Origin: Anopheles merus
Taxonomy: Eukaryota > Arthropoda > Insecta > Diptera > Culicidae
Direction: 5' to 3'
DNA length: 64,000 nucleotides
NCBI RefSeq assembly: GCF_017562075.2
Contig: NW_024427588.1
Location: 362,001-426,000 of the forward strand
Shown: piece after piece, positions 10,601-21,042 of the stretch
How positions within the stretch are numbered: position 1 is the first letter of the stretch
Layout: each line of letters starts with the position of its first letter
Notes under the pieces: model-generated
Database searches by the model: none
What the model saw: only the letters and a program-made list of their open reading frames with translations
What the model was told of the DNA's origin: nothing
Program-made: the position numbers and the translations under genes

Positions 10601-10770
10601 CACTCGCGACACTTACGCACACGCGGACGTGACGAACACACGCGACGATTACGCACACATGGGCGTGTAGGGCACTCGCGACGATTATGCACACGCGGGC
10701 GTGTAGGGCACTCGCGACACTTATGTACACGCGGGCGTGAAGGGCACTCGCGACATATTATGCACACGCG
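10601..10770. repeat. 36-bp minisatellite in the gag leader
   Basis: About four and a half diverged copies of a ~36-bp unit containing CACTCGCGAC and CACACGCGGGCGTG. The unit length is a multiple of three, so on the minus strand it stays open and encodes a repeated CRECP.RPRV-type peptide. A run of about 20 A follows at 10804-10824. Confidence 0.85.
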
Positions 10771-10969
10771 GAAACTCGCTCGAACACGGTTTTTGTTCTT
10801 GCGAAAAAAAAAAAAAAAAAAAAAGGTACGACACTCGGCGACGCTTGATACACACACTACACGTACCGTTTTACTCGCGGCGTTGTCGGATCGGGGCGAA
10901 CGGGAAACGCGTAGCGGGGAAAAGGCGAAAGCGGGCCGATGATGAATCTGTCGATCGGGAATCTCGGGA

Positions 10970-10987
10970 ATCACGTCGGGGTCACCA
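10970..10987 (-). other. primer binding site, tRNA-Trp type
   Basis: On the minus strand, directly after the 5' LTR, is TGGTGACCCCGACGTGAT. This is complementary to the 3' end (with CCA) that I recall for insect tRNA-Trp. CsRn1-clade elements are known for tRNA-Trp priming. Confidence 0.85.
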
Positions 10988-11336
10988 GTTTTGGCTACCT
11001 CGTGGGTAGACCACTTTTTTATTTGGATTCCCAAGATGTCACAAAATACAATTTTTAGATCAAGCGTTACGCAGTTACGGGAGCACGTCCACTAGCGGAT
11101 GAGAACGAAAAGAGAAGAGAGCGCGTGGTGGGAACGACGGCTTTTTATAATCTTTTTTAACGGGAAATAGTTTAGTCTGGCTAAGTTGGTAACTATTGCT
11201 CGAATTAGGGTGCTCGAATAAGGTTGCTCGAAATAGGGTGCTTGAATTAGGGTGTTCGAATTAGAGTGCCCGATATTTTGAATTGACGGTTGACGTCAGC
11301 TCCGGACTGTGGTGAGGCTATAACGTGGTCGCCACA
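10988..11336 (-). repeat. 5' LTR of the gypsy element
   Basis: A 349-bp LTR, identical to the two halves of the 3' LTR. It contains five 14-bp tandem units (about 11197-11268) and TTTTTATAATC near 11141, a possible TATA region. Confidence 0.95.
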
Positions 11337-11583
11337 AAGTGATGAAAAAAAGATCTACGTGTGTTTGTTTTTTTTGTTTAGCTTTAGATAACAAAAAATA
11401 CGCAGCGACCCAAGCGAGTCAAAACGCTCGAAAGTAGTAATGAAAGTAGAATATGAAGTAGCCTTCTACTTCCCGTTCTACTTTGGTTGCTTAAAATCAG
11501 AAGAATGTAGAACATTTGGGTTCCAGGAAAGAGCAAAAAATGAGTTCTCGCGTGTACACACACACACACACGCGACGACTCAC
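11337..11583. other. unassigned DNA
   Basis: Flank of the gypsy element. It holds short T and A runs and a CA dinucleotide run (about 11556-11572). No gene seen. Confidence 0.5.
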
Positions 11584-12496
11584 CCCGTCCTGCAAAATGA
11601 GTATATTTTTGAGTGATTTGAGTACCGTCCCCCTTAGCAGTTACTCTTAGAGGAATGAGTTACACCCTCGCGCGAGCCCTCCCCCTCCCCAACCGTAACG
11701 CACGGTGCAGGTCTGCAGTTCTCAAAGTGTTTGTGTTCTTTCGAGCCATGCTACCAACACATCCAAAGATATTTGTTTCTTTCGTTTCTCGTTTTCTTTC
11801 ATGCATTGCCGCGATCGCAAATACGCACTTATTCTAACAACAAACACAAACACAAACACGGTCATTTTTTATTTCATTAAACACTTTATTGAAACATAAA
11901 TTACACTTTCACAACACATTTAGAATCCTTCATACTCACGAATGGCGTCGTACTGTAAAGTACCGGGTCGAGCCATGCTGCGGGAAACTTGTCGACAATC
12001 TGCGTTGCCTCTGTTCAGCAAATTCTTACCTGTCGATCCACGCACTGCATGTGCGTCTGTGCTCATTGTTTGTTCGCTGCACACTTCACCATAATAAACC
12101 AGCGCACGAGACTTTGAACGAAATGCGCATCAGCGCACAAACACTGCGCGCGGGACTTAAAACAAAACGCGCACAACCATCTCCGACAAAGCGTCGCGCT
12201 GTACTGGTGGTTTTGTACGCGTAGGAGGGGGAACACACGGAGCGATGGTTCGATGCTGTCGTGTAAGCGAGATAACACGATGTGACGAGCAGCTCCAAGT
12301 TGTTGAGCTCGCTGAAAGACACATACACATTCACAGACGGCTCGTCAAAGCACGGTATTTGTATAGGTGTTAGTGAAGCGCGCGTGTAAAACAGAATGCG
12401 AACTCTCATCGCAGCGCGTTTCTCCTTGCTTCCTCAAGCTTCCTCATACCCGTCGGCCTGAATCACTCAAAATTTGGGGTCTCATTGTTTGCGTGG
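11584..12496 (+). repeat. 0.9-kb repeat, copy A (inverted partner at 20127-21042)
   Basis: Nearly the whole interval reappears in reverse complement at 20127-21042. Its ends share a diverged inverted pattern: the left end has GCAAAATGAG then TTTTTGAGTGATT, and the reversed right end has GCAAACAATGAG then TTTTGAGTGATT. This suggests a non-autonomous TIR element. Candidate splice and polyadenylation signals occur inside, but no protein domain is recognisable. No target duplication could be fixed. Confidence 0.75.
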
Positions 12497-13306
12497 ACGC
12501 TCAAGCTTACGTTTTTGTTCTACGCCCCTCCCCCTTCTCACTCGCACCACACATCTATTATGGTCGATGTGACGATGTGTGTCTTCGCGTGTGTGTTGTC
12601 GATTTGGTCAGAAAAACTTATTTCTTAAGACCAAATCTCTGACTTGGAGCGTCGGCGTTCCGATTGAACCATCGCGACTTTGATCAGTGCGCGCGGTTAA
12701 AATGACCTTTTGTATTGTGTTGTACGTAGCGTGCGCGCCAAAATTGTAAGAGTGCGCGGAGAGTGAACGTGGTTTTTTGGGGGTGGGGGAATGAGATACA
12801 GAGACAAATTTCGCTACACATTAACACATACATTCTCACTGCTCGGGTTGAACTGCGAATACTCAGTTCTGAGAGAATATACTCGAGCGCTCGCGCATGA
12901 ATGCAAGCAAGCGCGGTGTAGAGGATAGAGGGAGACAAACGATTATTTTGCTCCAAGCTTTCTACTTTTGTCCCGTTGGGAATTGGCCTCTCTGTCACAT
13001 TCGTAGCTCGATCTCCCTCTTCTGGGACTTAGCGTTCTGAGCATGCGGTTTTAGCAACGGCCATTTCGTGCCGCTCCGATCTCATCACCTTCTCTCCCCT
13101 CCCACCCTCCTTTTTGATCCACGCTTTGGGGCTTGCAAATTTTTGACATGTCAAATGAGAGTGAAGCCAAAATGTAAACAGCAAGTGTTTGCGTGTGCGG
13201 TGATTTTGTAAGTATTTTATGCAAATTATATGATATTTATCATTAGAAACGTTTTGTTTTGTAGAATAAACATAAAATCAACCACGGAAGTATGATTTAG
13301 TTGTGG
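12497..13306. other. unassigned DNA
   Basis: No protein domain seen. A GTAAGT..TTGTAG pair at about 13208-13264 resembles a short intron, so this could be gene-derived. It continues, without the RTE insertion, at 16856. Confidence 0.4.
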
Positions 13307-13694
13307 TAGAAGCGAAAAAAATGCTCTGTAATGGGATGGGATCCGAAGCCCCTTTGAGGGATAATACAGGCTCTCCCATCCAACTCCTATTCCGACACGT
13401 CCTCGTCGTGCAGAGTGGTAACATGTGTCATCACATATCCAAGCTTGGGTACACGGGCTTGACCCAACCCCTTGGGCGGATGGTGGCATATGGCGAACCA
13501 GGAGGGGGGTGGGTATCCCGGGAAACCGGTTGCCTGAACGTCGGGGGGGCAACCCGACGCTAAACAAAACGGTCACGTGGGCGCGGGGCCAGTCACCCAG
13601 TCCCATGGAACAATCGACTACGGAAAGCAACAGGAAGTTACGAAACGGATTCAACGATATCGACCCTACGCAATGCCCCCGGACTACTCTAAAA

Positions 13695-16600
13695 ATGGGC
13701 TCATGGAACGTACGCACTCTAAGCGAAGCCGAAGCCTTGAAAAAACTTGATGATGCCCTAGCCACACGGAGCATGGACCTCGTAGCTTTACAAGTGATTC
13801 GGTGGCTATGGAACGGTGTGCACAACAGGCGTGGTAAGCATTGCTACGACATTTACTACAGCTGCCACGACCGCCACCGCGTGCTCGGAACGGGTTTCGC
13901 CGTAGGTCCCCGGTTGAAACCCGCAATCATGGATTTCAAGGCTATAAACGATAGGCTATGCACCCTGCGCATGCGAGGCAAATTCTTTAATATAAGCCTC
14001 ATAAACGTTCACGCCCCTACCGAAGATAAAGAGGAAGAGGAGAAGGACCTTTTTTACGGCCGCCTCTCTAGAATCGTAGATGCGAGCCCCAGGCATGACC
14101 TCAAAATCATCCTGGGGGACTTCAACGCAAAAGTCGGTAGGGAGCCAATGTACCGCCAATACACTGGCTGTCACAGTCTGCATAAGCTTCTTCTTCTTTG
14201 GCTCAACAACCGATGCCGGTCAAGGCCTGCCAACACACTTGTGGGGTTGGCTTTCAGTGACTTATTGATTTCCCCCCATAGCAGGATAGTCAGTCCTACG
14301 TATGGCGGCACGGTCTATTTGGGGCTTGATCCCATGACGGGCATGTTGTTAAGTCGTACGAGTTGACGACTGTACCATGAGACCGGCATAAGCACAGTAA
14401 CGATAATGGTAGTATATTGGTCCAGTTCGCCGCAGCGAACAATCTGGTTGTAGGAAGTACCAAATTTGCGCGGAGGGACATCCACAAAATGACGTGGGCG
14501 CACCCGGATGGCGAATCCTTCAACCAGATCGACCACGTGTTAATAAGCCGCCGACGACAGTCGAGTCTGTTAAATGTCAGAACATATCGAGGAGCCAATA
14601 TCGATTCCGATCACTACTTGGTTGGCTTAGTGATACGTTGTAGAATCGCCCGCCCCCGCGCCAATGGGGGTGGAGAAAACACGCAGCCTCGGCTCAACAC
14701 GGACTCTCTAAGGGACATTACTGTCCAACAGGAATTCAAAGCCGCTTTAGACGAGTCTCTACTACCAGAAAACAGTTATGAAACTACGAGCGAGAGGTGG
14801 AACGCTCTAAAAACAAAAATAATAAACTGTGCAAGAAATATACTCCCACCACGTCGTGGCAACACCAAATCTGGCTGGTTCGACGATGAATGCAGACAAG
14901 TGACCGAACGTAAGAATACTGCATACCGAGCAATGCAGCAACGGCATAGAACGCGGGCATGCGCAGAGGAATATTCACGGCTCAGACGCGAAGAGAAAAG
15001 AGTTCACCGCTCCAAGAAGCATGCTTTGGAAGAGCAAAACATGCGGGAACTCGAGCAAACCAGAGAGGCGTACGGACCGACACGAAAGTTTTACCAAGCG
15101 ATAGCAGGTCACCGAAACAACGTTGTACCTAAGGTAACCTGCTGTCGCAACAAGGATGGAGATCTGGTCAGTAACCAGCCAGAGGTCCTCTCGCGGTGGG
15201 CTCAGTACTTTGATGAACTACTCAATGACCAGTTTAGCGAACAGCTAGAAGCGCCACTAGCAGATGGTGACATGCTACTGCCACTTAGCATAGAAGAAAC
15301 ACGAAAGGCTATCCGTCGGCTGAAAAATAACAAGGCACCCGGAACCGACGGAATTGCAGCTGAACTGGTCAAGAATGGAGGTGCACGACTAGAAAACGAG
15401 ATTCATCAAATTGTTACTGAGGTGTGGGATAGCGAATCGATGCCTTGTGATTGGAATCTCGGCATCATCTACCCCATATACAAGAAGGGAGATAGGTTGG
15501 ACTGCAACAACTACAGGGGTATTACGGTGTTGAATACCGCCTATAAAATATTCTCCCTGATCCTTCAGGATCGCCTTGTCCCGCACGTCGAAGAGATAGT
15601 CGGAAACTATCAAAGAGGATTCCGAAACGGAAAATCAACCACTGATCAGATCTTCACCATGCGGCAGATCTTGGAGAAGATGGCTGAATACAGACACGAC
15701 ACATACCATCTCTTCATTGACTTCAAAGCCGCATATGATAGCATAGCCAGGGTAAAACTTTATGACGCTATGGGCTCTTTTGGAATCCCGGCCAAACTGA
15801 TAAGGCTAGTTAGAATGACTATGACCAACGTCACATGCCAGGTGAGGGTGGATGGAAAACTCTCAGGACCTTTTGCTACCACCAAGGGTCTGCGCCAGGG
15901 GGACGGGCTTGCTTGTCTCTTATTCAACCTGGCGCTAGAGAGGGCCATCCGTGACTCGAGGGTGGAGACTACGGGAACCATCTTCTATAAGTCAACCCAG
16001 ATCTTGGCATACGCTGATGATATAGACATCATTGGTCTGCGGCTCTCCTATGTAGCAGAAGCCTACCAAGGGATCGAGCAGGCGGCAGAGAACCTCGGAT
16101 TGCAGATAAACGAGGCAAAGACCAAACTGATGGTGGCAACATCAGCGGGCCCACCAACAAATAATCAGAATCTACGTAGGCGTGACGTTCAGATAGGTGA
16201 ACGCACTTTTGAAGTCGTCCCACAATTCACCTATCTTGGGTCAAAGGTCAGCAACGACAACAGCATGGAAGCTGAGTTGCGCGCAAGGATGCTGGCTGCC
16301 AACCGGTCATTCTACAGCCTGAAAAAGCAGTTCACCTCAAAGAACCTGTCGCGACGGACGAAGCTGGGACTATATAGTACCTATATAGTACCAGTACTCA
16401 CATACGCCTCTGAGACATGGACACTGTCCAAATCTGACGAAACCCTCTTAGCCGCGTTCGAGAGGAAGATGCTCAGAAGGATACTTGGCCCCGTATGTGT
16501 GGAAGGACAATGGAGGAGCCGCTATAATGACGAGCTATACGAGATGTACGGCGACCTCACTGTCGCGTATAAAGCTCGCCAGGCTCCGGTGGGCTGGCCA

Positions 16601-16814
16601 TGTTATACGCATGGAAACGGACGACCCAGCCCGTAAAGTCTTTTTAAGCCGTCCACAAGGACAGAGGAGGCGTGGTAGGCCCAAATTGAGGTGGCAAGAT
16701 GGCGTGGAGGCGTCCGCCATTAAGGCCGGGATAACGGACTGGCAGACGAAGGCGCGAGACCGTGAGCGGTTTCGGACACTCCTGAGGCAGGCCAAGACCG
16801 CAAAGCGGTTGTAG
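13695..16814 (+). pseudogene. RTE endonuclease-reverse transcriptase, interrupted
   Basis: The AP-type endonuclease begins MGSWNVRTL at 13695. It continues to GDFNAKVG near 14108-14131 and, beyond the SINE, to NQIDHVLISRR and ANIDSDHYLVG (to about 14635). The usual QE of ALQEIRW reads ALQVIRW near 13790, so the catalytic Glu is replaced by Val. The reverse transcriptase spans about 15300-16150, with KNNKAPGTDGI, DFKAAYDS, LRQGDGL and the active site YADDIDI. A one-base shift near 16565 moves the C-terminal part (RLRWAGHVIRME to the end at 16814) into another frame. The gene is therefore dead through three lesions: SINE insertion, frameshift and active-site change. The clade is assigned from overall motif style and tail. 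Confidence 0.88.
14188..14385 (-). mobile_element. SINE200-like tRNA-derived SINE
   Basis: It is flanked by GCATAAGC at 14180-14187 and 14386-14393. On the minus strand it begins with a tRNA-like head (GTACAGTCGTCAACTCGTAC, then CATGGGATCAAGCCCC as B box), continues with CAGGCCTTGACC and ends in AAGAAGAAG. I recognise this as the Anopheles SINE200 type. It interrupts the RTE endonuclease domain; removing it and one target copy rejoins the frame. Confidence 0.9.
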
Positions 16815-17211
16815 TGCCGGATAAGTAAGTAAGTAGAAGCGAAAAAAAAAATGCTTGGAGCATGGAATAAAGCCGAATGAAATTTCTAACCTTCCCGCAC
16901 GACGCCGCCGCTAGGTAAGGTATGTTTATGTGAAATTACGATCATTGTTCCATTTTAGGGTGTGATTTGTGCAATATAACCGTTCCTTGCGGGGATAATG
17001 AATAGTCGATACCCTCTGCAGCTGTGAAGGGGTGCAGAAGAAGGGGCTCGTTACCCCCCTTCCCAAACCCGGACACCTTTTCCGCGGATAAAGGATATGT
17101 TCCTGGTGGGTTGATCTTGTATTTTAATTGAATGGTTTGTAATGTATGTGACCTTTCTCCTGGGACGCTATATGCGCCAAATCTAACGGTGATCCGTATC
17201 GTGAACGAATC

Positions 17212-17700
17212 GGCATAGGCGGTGCCGGTCCCCGGCGGTTTGTGAAAGTGGTACACAACGGTATAGAGTACGATAGATAACATGCAACTGATCTGCGAAG
17301 TGCGCCACCTGATGCTGGCGTTCGGCAAGATACAGAAGTAGATGGCACATGAGTTCGACGTGTGGAACAAGGACGTGCTAGATTCGTTCCTGATCGAGGA
17401 CCGCGACGATGAGGGATAGTTACTGAAGCTAATTAGTGACATAGCTAGAAGGGTGCGGGCAAGTTGTCGGGGATTGCCGCCCTGCGCCATGCCGTTTTGG
17501 TGATACGAATTGATGGAGCGGTCTTTTCCCGCTGCTTATTTGCTCTGAAGGATGGTCGTGCATGGGCCAACTATCAACTAGCCGGACCCAGCACGAAATA
17601 TACCGCGCAAGGCTTCATATTGCTGCGCCAAGCGGCCAACGACCTAAAGTAGAACGTGAACTACGGTGCCATTACACTGATGGCATAGCGGTTTGATTTG
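17212..17700 (+). pseudogene. Pgd: 6-phosphogluconate dehydrogenase pseudogene
   Basis: Fragments of 6-phosphogluconate dehydrogenase, the NADP-dependent enzyme of the pentose phosphate pathway, appear in order in shifting frames. First is FVKVVHNGIEY (about 17238-17270), matching the FVKMVHNGIEY signature. Next are MQLICE (17283) and WNKDVLDSFLIE (about 17362-17397). Then come IDGAVFSRCLFALKDGRA (about 17510-17563), GPSTKYT, AQGF..L.QAA and NVNYGAITLM (about 17655-17685). In-frame stops (for example TAG 17339-17341), several frameshifts and an internal deletion of roughly 20 codons between KYT and AQGF make it clearly non-functional. The N-terminal NADP-binding domain is not recognisable. 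I see no introns in this stretch, but the gene's intron map is unknown to me, so I cannot say whether it is processed. Confidence 0.85.
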
Positions 17701-18383
17701 TGTAAAAGTAAATGGTCGAGCTAGCTGTGGCCACACGTCCTCATTAGCGATTCTTTGATTAAAAGCGGTTAATGAAGCTCTTATACACCTCGAACTTGAT
17801 TAACGCATGATACAAAAGTAAGCAAGTAAGTATACGACTTATGTACAAGTTACCATTAATGTTCTATATTAGTTATTCATAAATTATGTGATTTATGGTA
17901 ATACCTTGGCATCAATCCAATTACGACAGATTCTTGGCTTACAGAGCATTAATATGGGCCATTGGATGTCCTTGGTTGGAATCTTCGTAGGCTAGAAACC
18001 CGCTATTGTTGACGACATAGGGTGGTAGTGATTCCGAGCCAATCCAACGGAATATATGCTTATGGTAAGACTACGCTTACATCAATACATTTAATTAATA
18101 CACAAAAAGGCATATCATATTTTAAACAGTATGGTTCTTTTGCTAGCATGCCCCAGCCTGATCGTTTCTTTTACGATATAGCTTGCAGTGGCACTTGCCT
18201 TTCTTGACAATCTTGCATTAAGCCTAGGTAGCGAGGCTATTGAGTCCGAAGACATTAGACAAAGCGTTGAATTAAAATGTAACATAGGAGTGAAACTAAA
18301 ATATGTATCTGAGTCAGTAATTATCATTTCTTTCGGGTTCTTTCTCTACAACACTTTATAAGCGATGTGTTTTATAACTTTGT
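17701..18383. other. unassigned AT-rich DNA
   Basis: No domain or repeat recognised. A 61-codon open frame at 18022-18207 has no family features. AAGTAAGCAAGTAAGTAT near 17817-17834 looks like a LINE-type tail, but no LINE coding sequence precedes it. Confidence 0.4.
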
Positions 18384-18836
18384 GGTGTGATCGCTGGTGG
18401 CAATATGACATAATTACTATGCTTGGAGGTTCGTGTCCCCAGCAGCACATCTATCGCTATCGTGACTCCGACCTCAAAGGTTAATCAGCAATAAAGATAG
18501 CGATAGGATAACGGAAGCGTTACAAACCGTTAGCAACGAGAATTAGAGCGTAGCACACGAAGCCTAGCACACGAAGTGTAGCACACGAAGCGTAGTACAC
18601 CAAGCGTAGGGCCAAGCAAAGCAAGGTGCGTGAGAGCGCCACGCATAAAAACAGGTGTCCGATCGGATGATCGCTCTCTTCTTAATTATCCTTTAAACGG
18701 TGTACGGTGCGGGTGCGAGAAAATTTAATTGTACGGTGCGGTATAATCGTATAAGTGCGTGAATAAAGTTGTACTAAACCAACAACTTCATTTATTGGTT
18801 TATTATTTCCGTCATTATAAGTTCACAGCCACAACG
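18384..18836 (+). mobile_element. possible solo LTR
   Basis: The stretch starts TGTGATCGCT and ends near TTCACA. It has a TATA-like CGCATAAAAACAGG near 18641 and AATAAA at 18762 followed by a T/A-rich end. This layout looks like an LTR. No primer site, coding region or target duplication was found, so the call is tentative. Confidence 0.35.
18547..18611. repeat. 14-bp tandem repeat, ~4.5 copies
   Basis: The unit is AGCGTAGCACACGA with small changes between copies. It lies inside the possible LTR. Confidence 0.85.
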
Positions 18837-18969
18837 CCATATAGTCTTCTAACATATAAAAAAACTGATTTAAAGTATCTAATTTAGTTATTTCTTTAGA
18901 CCTCCTTTGCTCTTTCGTGTGAATGAGCCAGATACATTGGCACTGTTTTTTGCATTTTGTAGTCCTGTT

Positions 18970-19885
18970 GAAAAAAATTCTCAAGTTACGCAAAATCAAC
19001 TTTTCGGCTACCTACATTTCTCACACCTGCAAATAAACGCAATAAATTTACATATTTTTGTAAGGCTACTTTTGGCTACATTACCTCCTCTTCCGCACCA
19101 GCTACATTCAACCAAAAATAATCTATTGAAAATAAGATAAGGACTCGTGAAGTCGCGCTTTTGTTTCTGTTGCTTTCATTTTGGCCCGCAATTTACGCTT
19201 CACCTCCTCAAACTGATCCTCTGAACCTAGATTCTGCTCGAAATCACCTAACTCAGTTTTAGATGCAATCAACGCAATAATTTCCTCACTTTCTTTTATG
19301 TTTCGGAACTATTACCACGTTTATTGCACGAATTAAAATAATAAATAAGCCTGTAGCCTGTTACACACTCTTTCGGGTTATGTGCGCTATGCACACACTT
19401 AGCGCGCATCGCTAAGTGCGGCGTGGTAGTGTGTGTGAGCGCAGTGTCGATTCCTGGATGTCGACCAGCAGCAGCGCAACTGCTACGGCGAATCCAGGGT
19501 TCGGCACGTCTATCCACAACACTTTCTTGCGTATGTTGTGTAATTTCGGGCGTTTCTTGCGGAACAGGATTTTGCTCGTGTTGACGCTGCCACTTAATAA
19601 TCTCGTCGTTTTGCATTTTAACGTCAACAACGATTTGGCTCAGGGTATGAATCAGTTTGCTGTTTTGCAGGGCAATCTCTGCGCATTTGCATTGCTTTCC
19701 TGCAGCCCCGCAACAGCAGACAGAAGAAGCTTCGGTGTGCTGACGATTCATTTTTCATCTGCAATTATGAATTTTTATATTCCTTTTATTGTTTAAGTAT
19801 AGTTACGATTATAAATGGGTTTGGTGTACTTACAGGTTGTTGCAGAACGGGTTTTAACTCAGCGATGTTGTTGATATATCAGCCG
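18970..19885 (-). pseudogene. second DUF4806-like gene, decayed and interrupted
   Basis: Minus-strand pieces align with the DUF4806-like protein at 21853-22470. LIHTLSQIVVDVKMQ (about 19610-19660) matches its coiled region. After a ~190-bp repeat insertion comes SKTELGDFEQNLGSEDQFEE (about 19190-19255), then ATETKARLHESLSYF, which pairs with ATKEKQRIHDALGKMF. Further on, PKVALQKYVNLLRLF (about 19030-19075) pairs with PKLGLKKYPNVVKIL. A GT donor after CAACCT near 19838 suggests an upstream exon. A stop and frame changes interrupt it. DUF4806 proteins are of unknown function and abundant in mosquitoes. Confidence 0.6.
19320..19512. repeat. short interspersed repeat, copy 1 (copy 2 at 56903-57206)
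   Basis: It shares CGCAACTGCYACGGC, TCCAGGGWTCGGCACG and CCACAAC with 57160-57206 in the same orientation, plus a weaker upstream part with ACACTCT and AGTGTGTG. In both places it breaks a coding frame (here the DUF4806-like gene, there a LINE), so it is mobile DNA of an unclassified family. Confidence 0.65.
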
Positions 19886-20126
19886 ATTTATTCAACAGAA
19901 GGAGGAACAACGATATGACGCCAACGCACAATAGCTTTTCAATAAAATGTACACACACGAATTTCTTTTGTATTTTTCATTTTGACAGCATCCATATGGG
20001 AGGTTTATAATGCCGGGATTTGGGGTTTGAACCAGACCGAAACATACTGCAGGGCCGCTGTAAAGCAATGCGCGTGACGTCACGGATCGTTGCTCATTTT
20101 GCCTTGTTCTCTGAGTGACAGCCATA

Positions 20127-21042
20127 CCACGCAAACAATGAGACCCCAAATTTTGAGTGATTCAGGCCAACGGGTATGGGGAAGCTTGAGGAAGCAAGGA
20201 GAAACGCGCTGCGATGAGAGTTCGCATTCTGTTTTACACGCGCGCTTCACTAACACCAATACAAATACCGTGCTTTGACGAGCCGTCTGTGAATGCGTGT
20301 GTGTCTTCTTTCAGCGAGCTCAACAACTTGGAGCTGCTCGTCACATCGTGTTGTCTCGCTTACACTACAGCATCGAACCATCGCTCTGATGTCCCCCCTC
20401 TTACGCGTACAAAACCACCAGTACAGCGCGACGCTTTGTCGGAGATGGTTGTGCGCGTTTTGTGCTAAGTCCCGCGCGCAGTGTTTGTGCGCTGATGCGC
20501 ATTTCGTTCAAAGTCTCGTGCGCTGGTTTGTTTTGGTGAAGTGTGCAGCGAACAAACAATGTGCACAGACGCACATGCAGTGCGTGGATCGACAGGTAAG
20601 AATTTGCTGAACAGAGGCAACGCAGATTGTCGACAAGTTTCCCGCAGCATGGCTCGACCCGGTACTTTACAGTATGACGCCATTCGTGAGTATGAAGGAT
20701 TCTAAATGTGTTGTGAAAGTGTACTTTATGTTTCAATAAAGTGTTTAATGAAATAAAAAAATGACCTTGTTTGTGTTTGTTGTTAGAATAAGGGCGTATT
20801 TGCGATCGTGGCAATGCATGAAAGAAAACGAGAAACGAAAGAAACAAATATCTTTGGATGTGTTGGTAGCATGACTGGAAAGAACACGAACACATTGAGA
20901 ACTGCAGAGCGCACCGTGCGTTACGGTTGGGGAGGGGGAGGGCTCGCGCGAGGGTGTAACTCATTCCTCTAAGAGTAACTGCTAACGGATGGCGGTACTC
21001 AAAACACTCAAAAAATACACTCATTTTGGCGGACGGGACTGT
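20127..21042 (-). repeat. 0.9-kb repeat, copy B (inverted partner at 11584-12496)
   Basis: Reverse complement of 11584-12496, collinear over the whole length with small indels. A long minus-strand open frame overlaps it but has no domain and differs from copy A by shifts, so I do not call it a gene. In its plus sense it carries GACAGGTAAGAATT (a plausible splice donor) near 20590 and AATAAAG at about 20737. Confidence 0.75.

Larger units (their letters stand above)
2978..11336 (-). mobile_element. CsRn1-type Ty3/gypsy LTR retrotransposon, 3' LTR split by a DNA transposon
   Basis: This is a complete LTR element read right to left: 5' LTR 10988-11336, primer site 10970-10987, gag, pol, purine tract, then the 3' LTR in two pieces (2978-3173 and 6234-6386). 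Removing the 3174-6233 insertion leaves about 5.3 kb, the usual size for this clade. The two LTRs are identical base for base by eye, so the insertion is recent. Three features point to the CsRn1 clade: a CHCC gag knuckle, a tRNA-Trp-type primer site and no env. Flanks offer AAAG as a possible 4-bp target duplication (before 2979 and after 11335), but the exact LTR ends are ambiguous by one or two bases. Confidence 0.92.
13326..16833 (+). mobile_element. RTE-clade non-LTR retrotransposon (LINE)
   Basis: The borders are fixed by a target duplication: TAGAAGCG, an A run, then ATGCT stands at 13307-13325 and again at 16834-16855, where the A run is three bases longer. The element starts CTGTAATGGG and ends with AAGTAAGTAAG, a short tandem tail usual for the RTE clade. 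At 3.5 kb it is near full length. It carries one ORF with endonuclease and reverse transcriptase domains and a SINE inside the endonuclease part. Confidence 0.9.

Noticed and set aside
10392..11034. Extension of gag upstream to 11034 and antisense frames over the minisatellite
   Set aside because: The extension runs through the primer site and LTR, and the antisense frames are shadows of the repeat.
14188..14385. tRNA-like head with B box as a tRNA gene
   Set aside because: It continues into a SINE body with flanking duplications and cannot fold as a full tRNA. The same applies at 42780-42985 and 39135-39310.
16942..17490. 182-codon minus-strand open frame over the Pgd remnant
   Set aside because: Plus-strand frames show ordered 6-phosphogluconate dehydrogenase motifs; the antisense frame has no domain.
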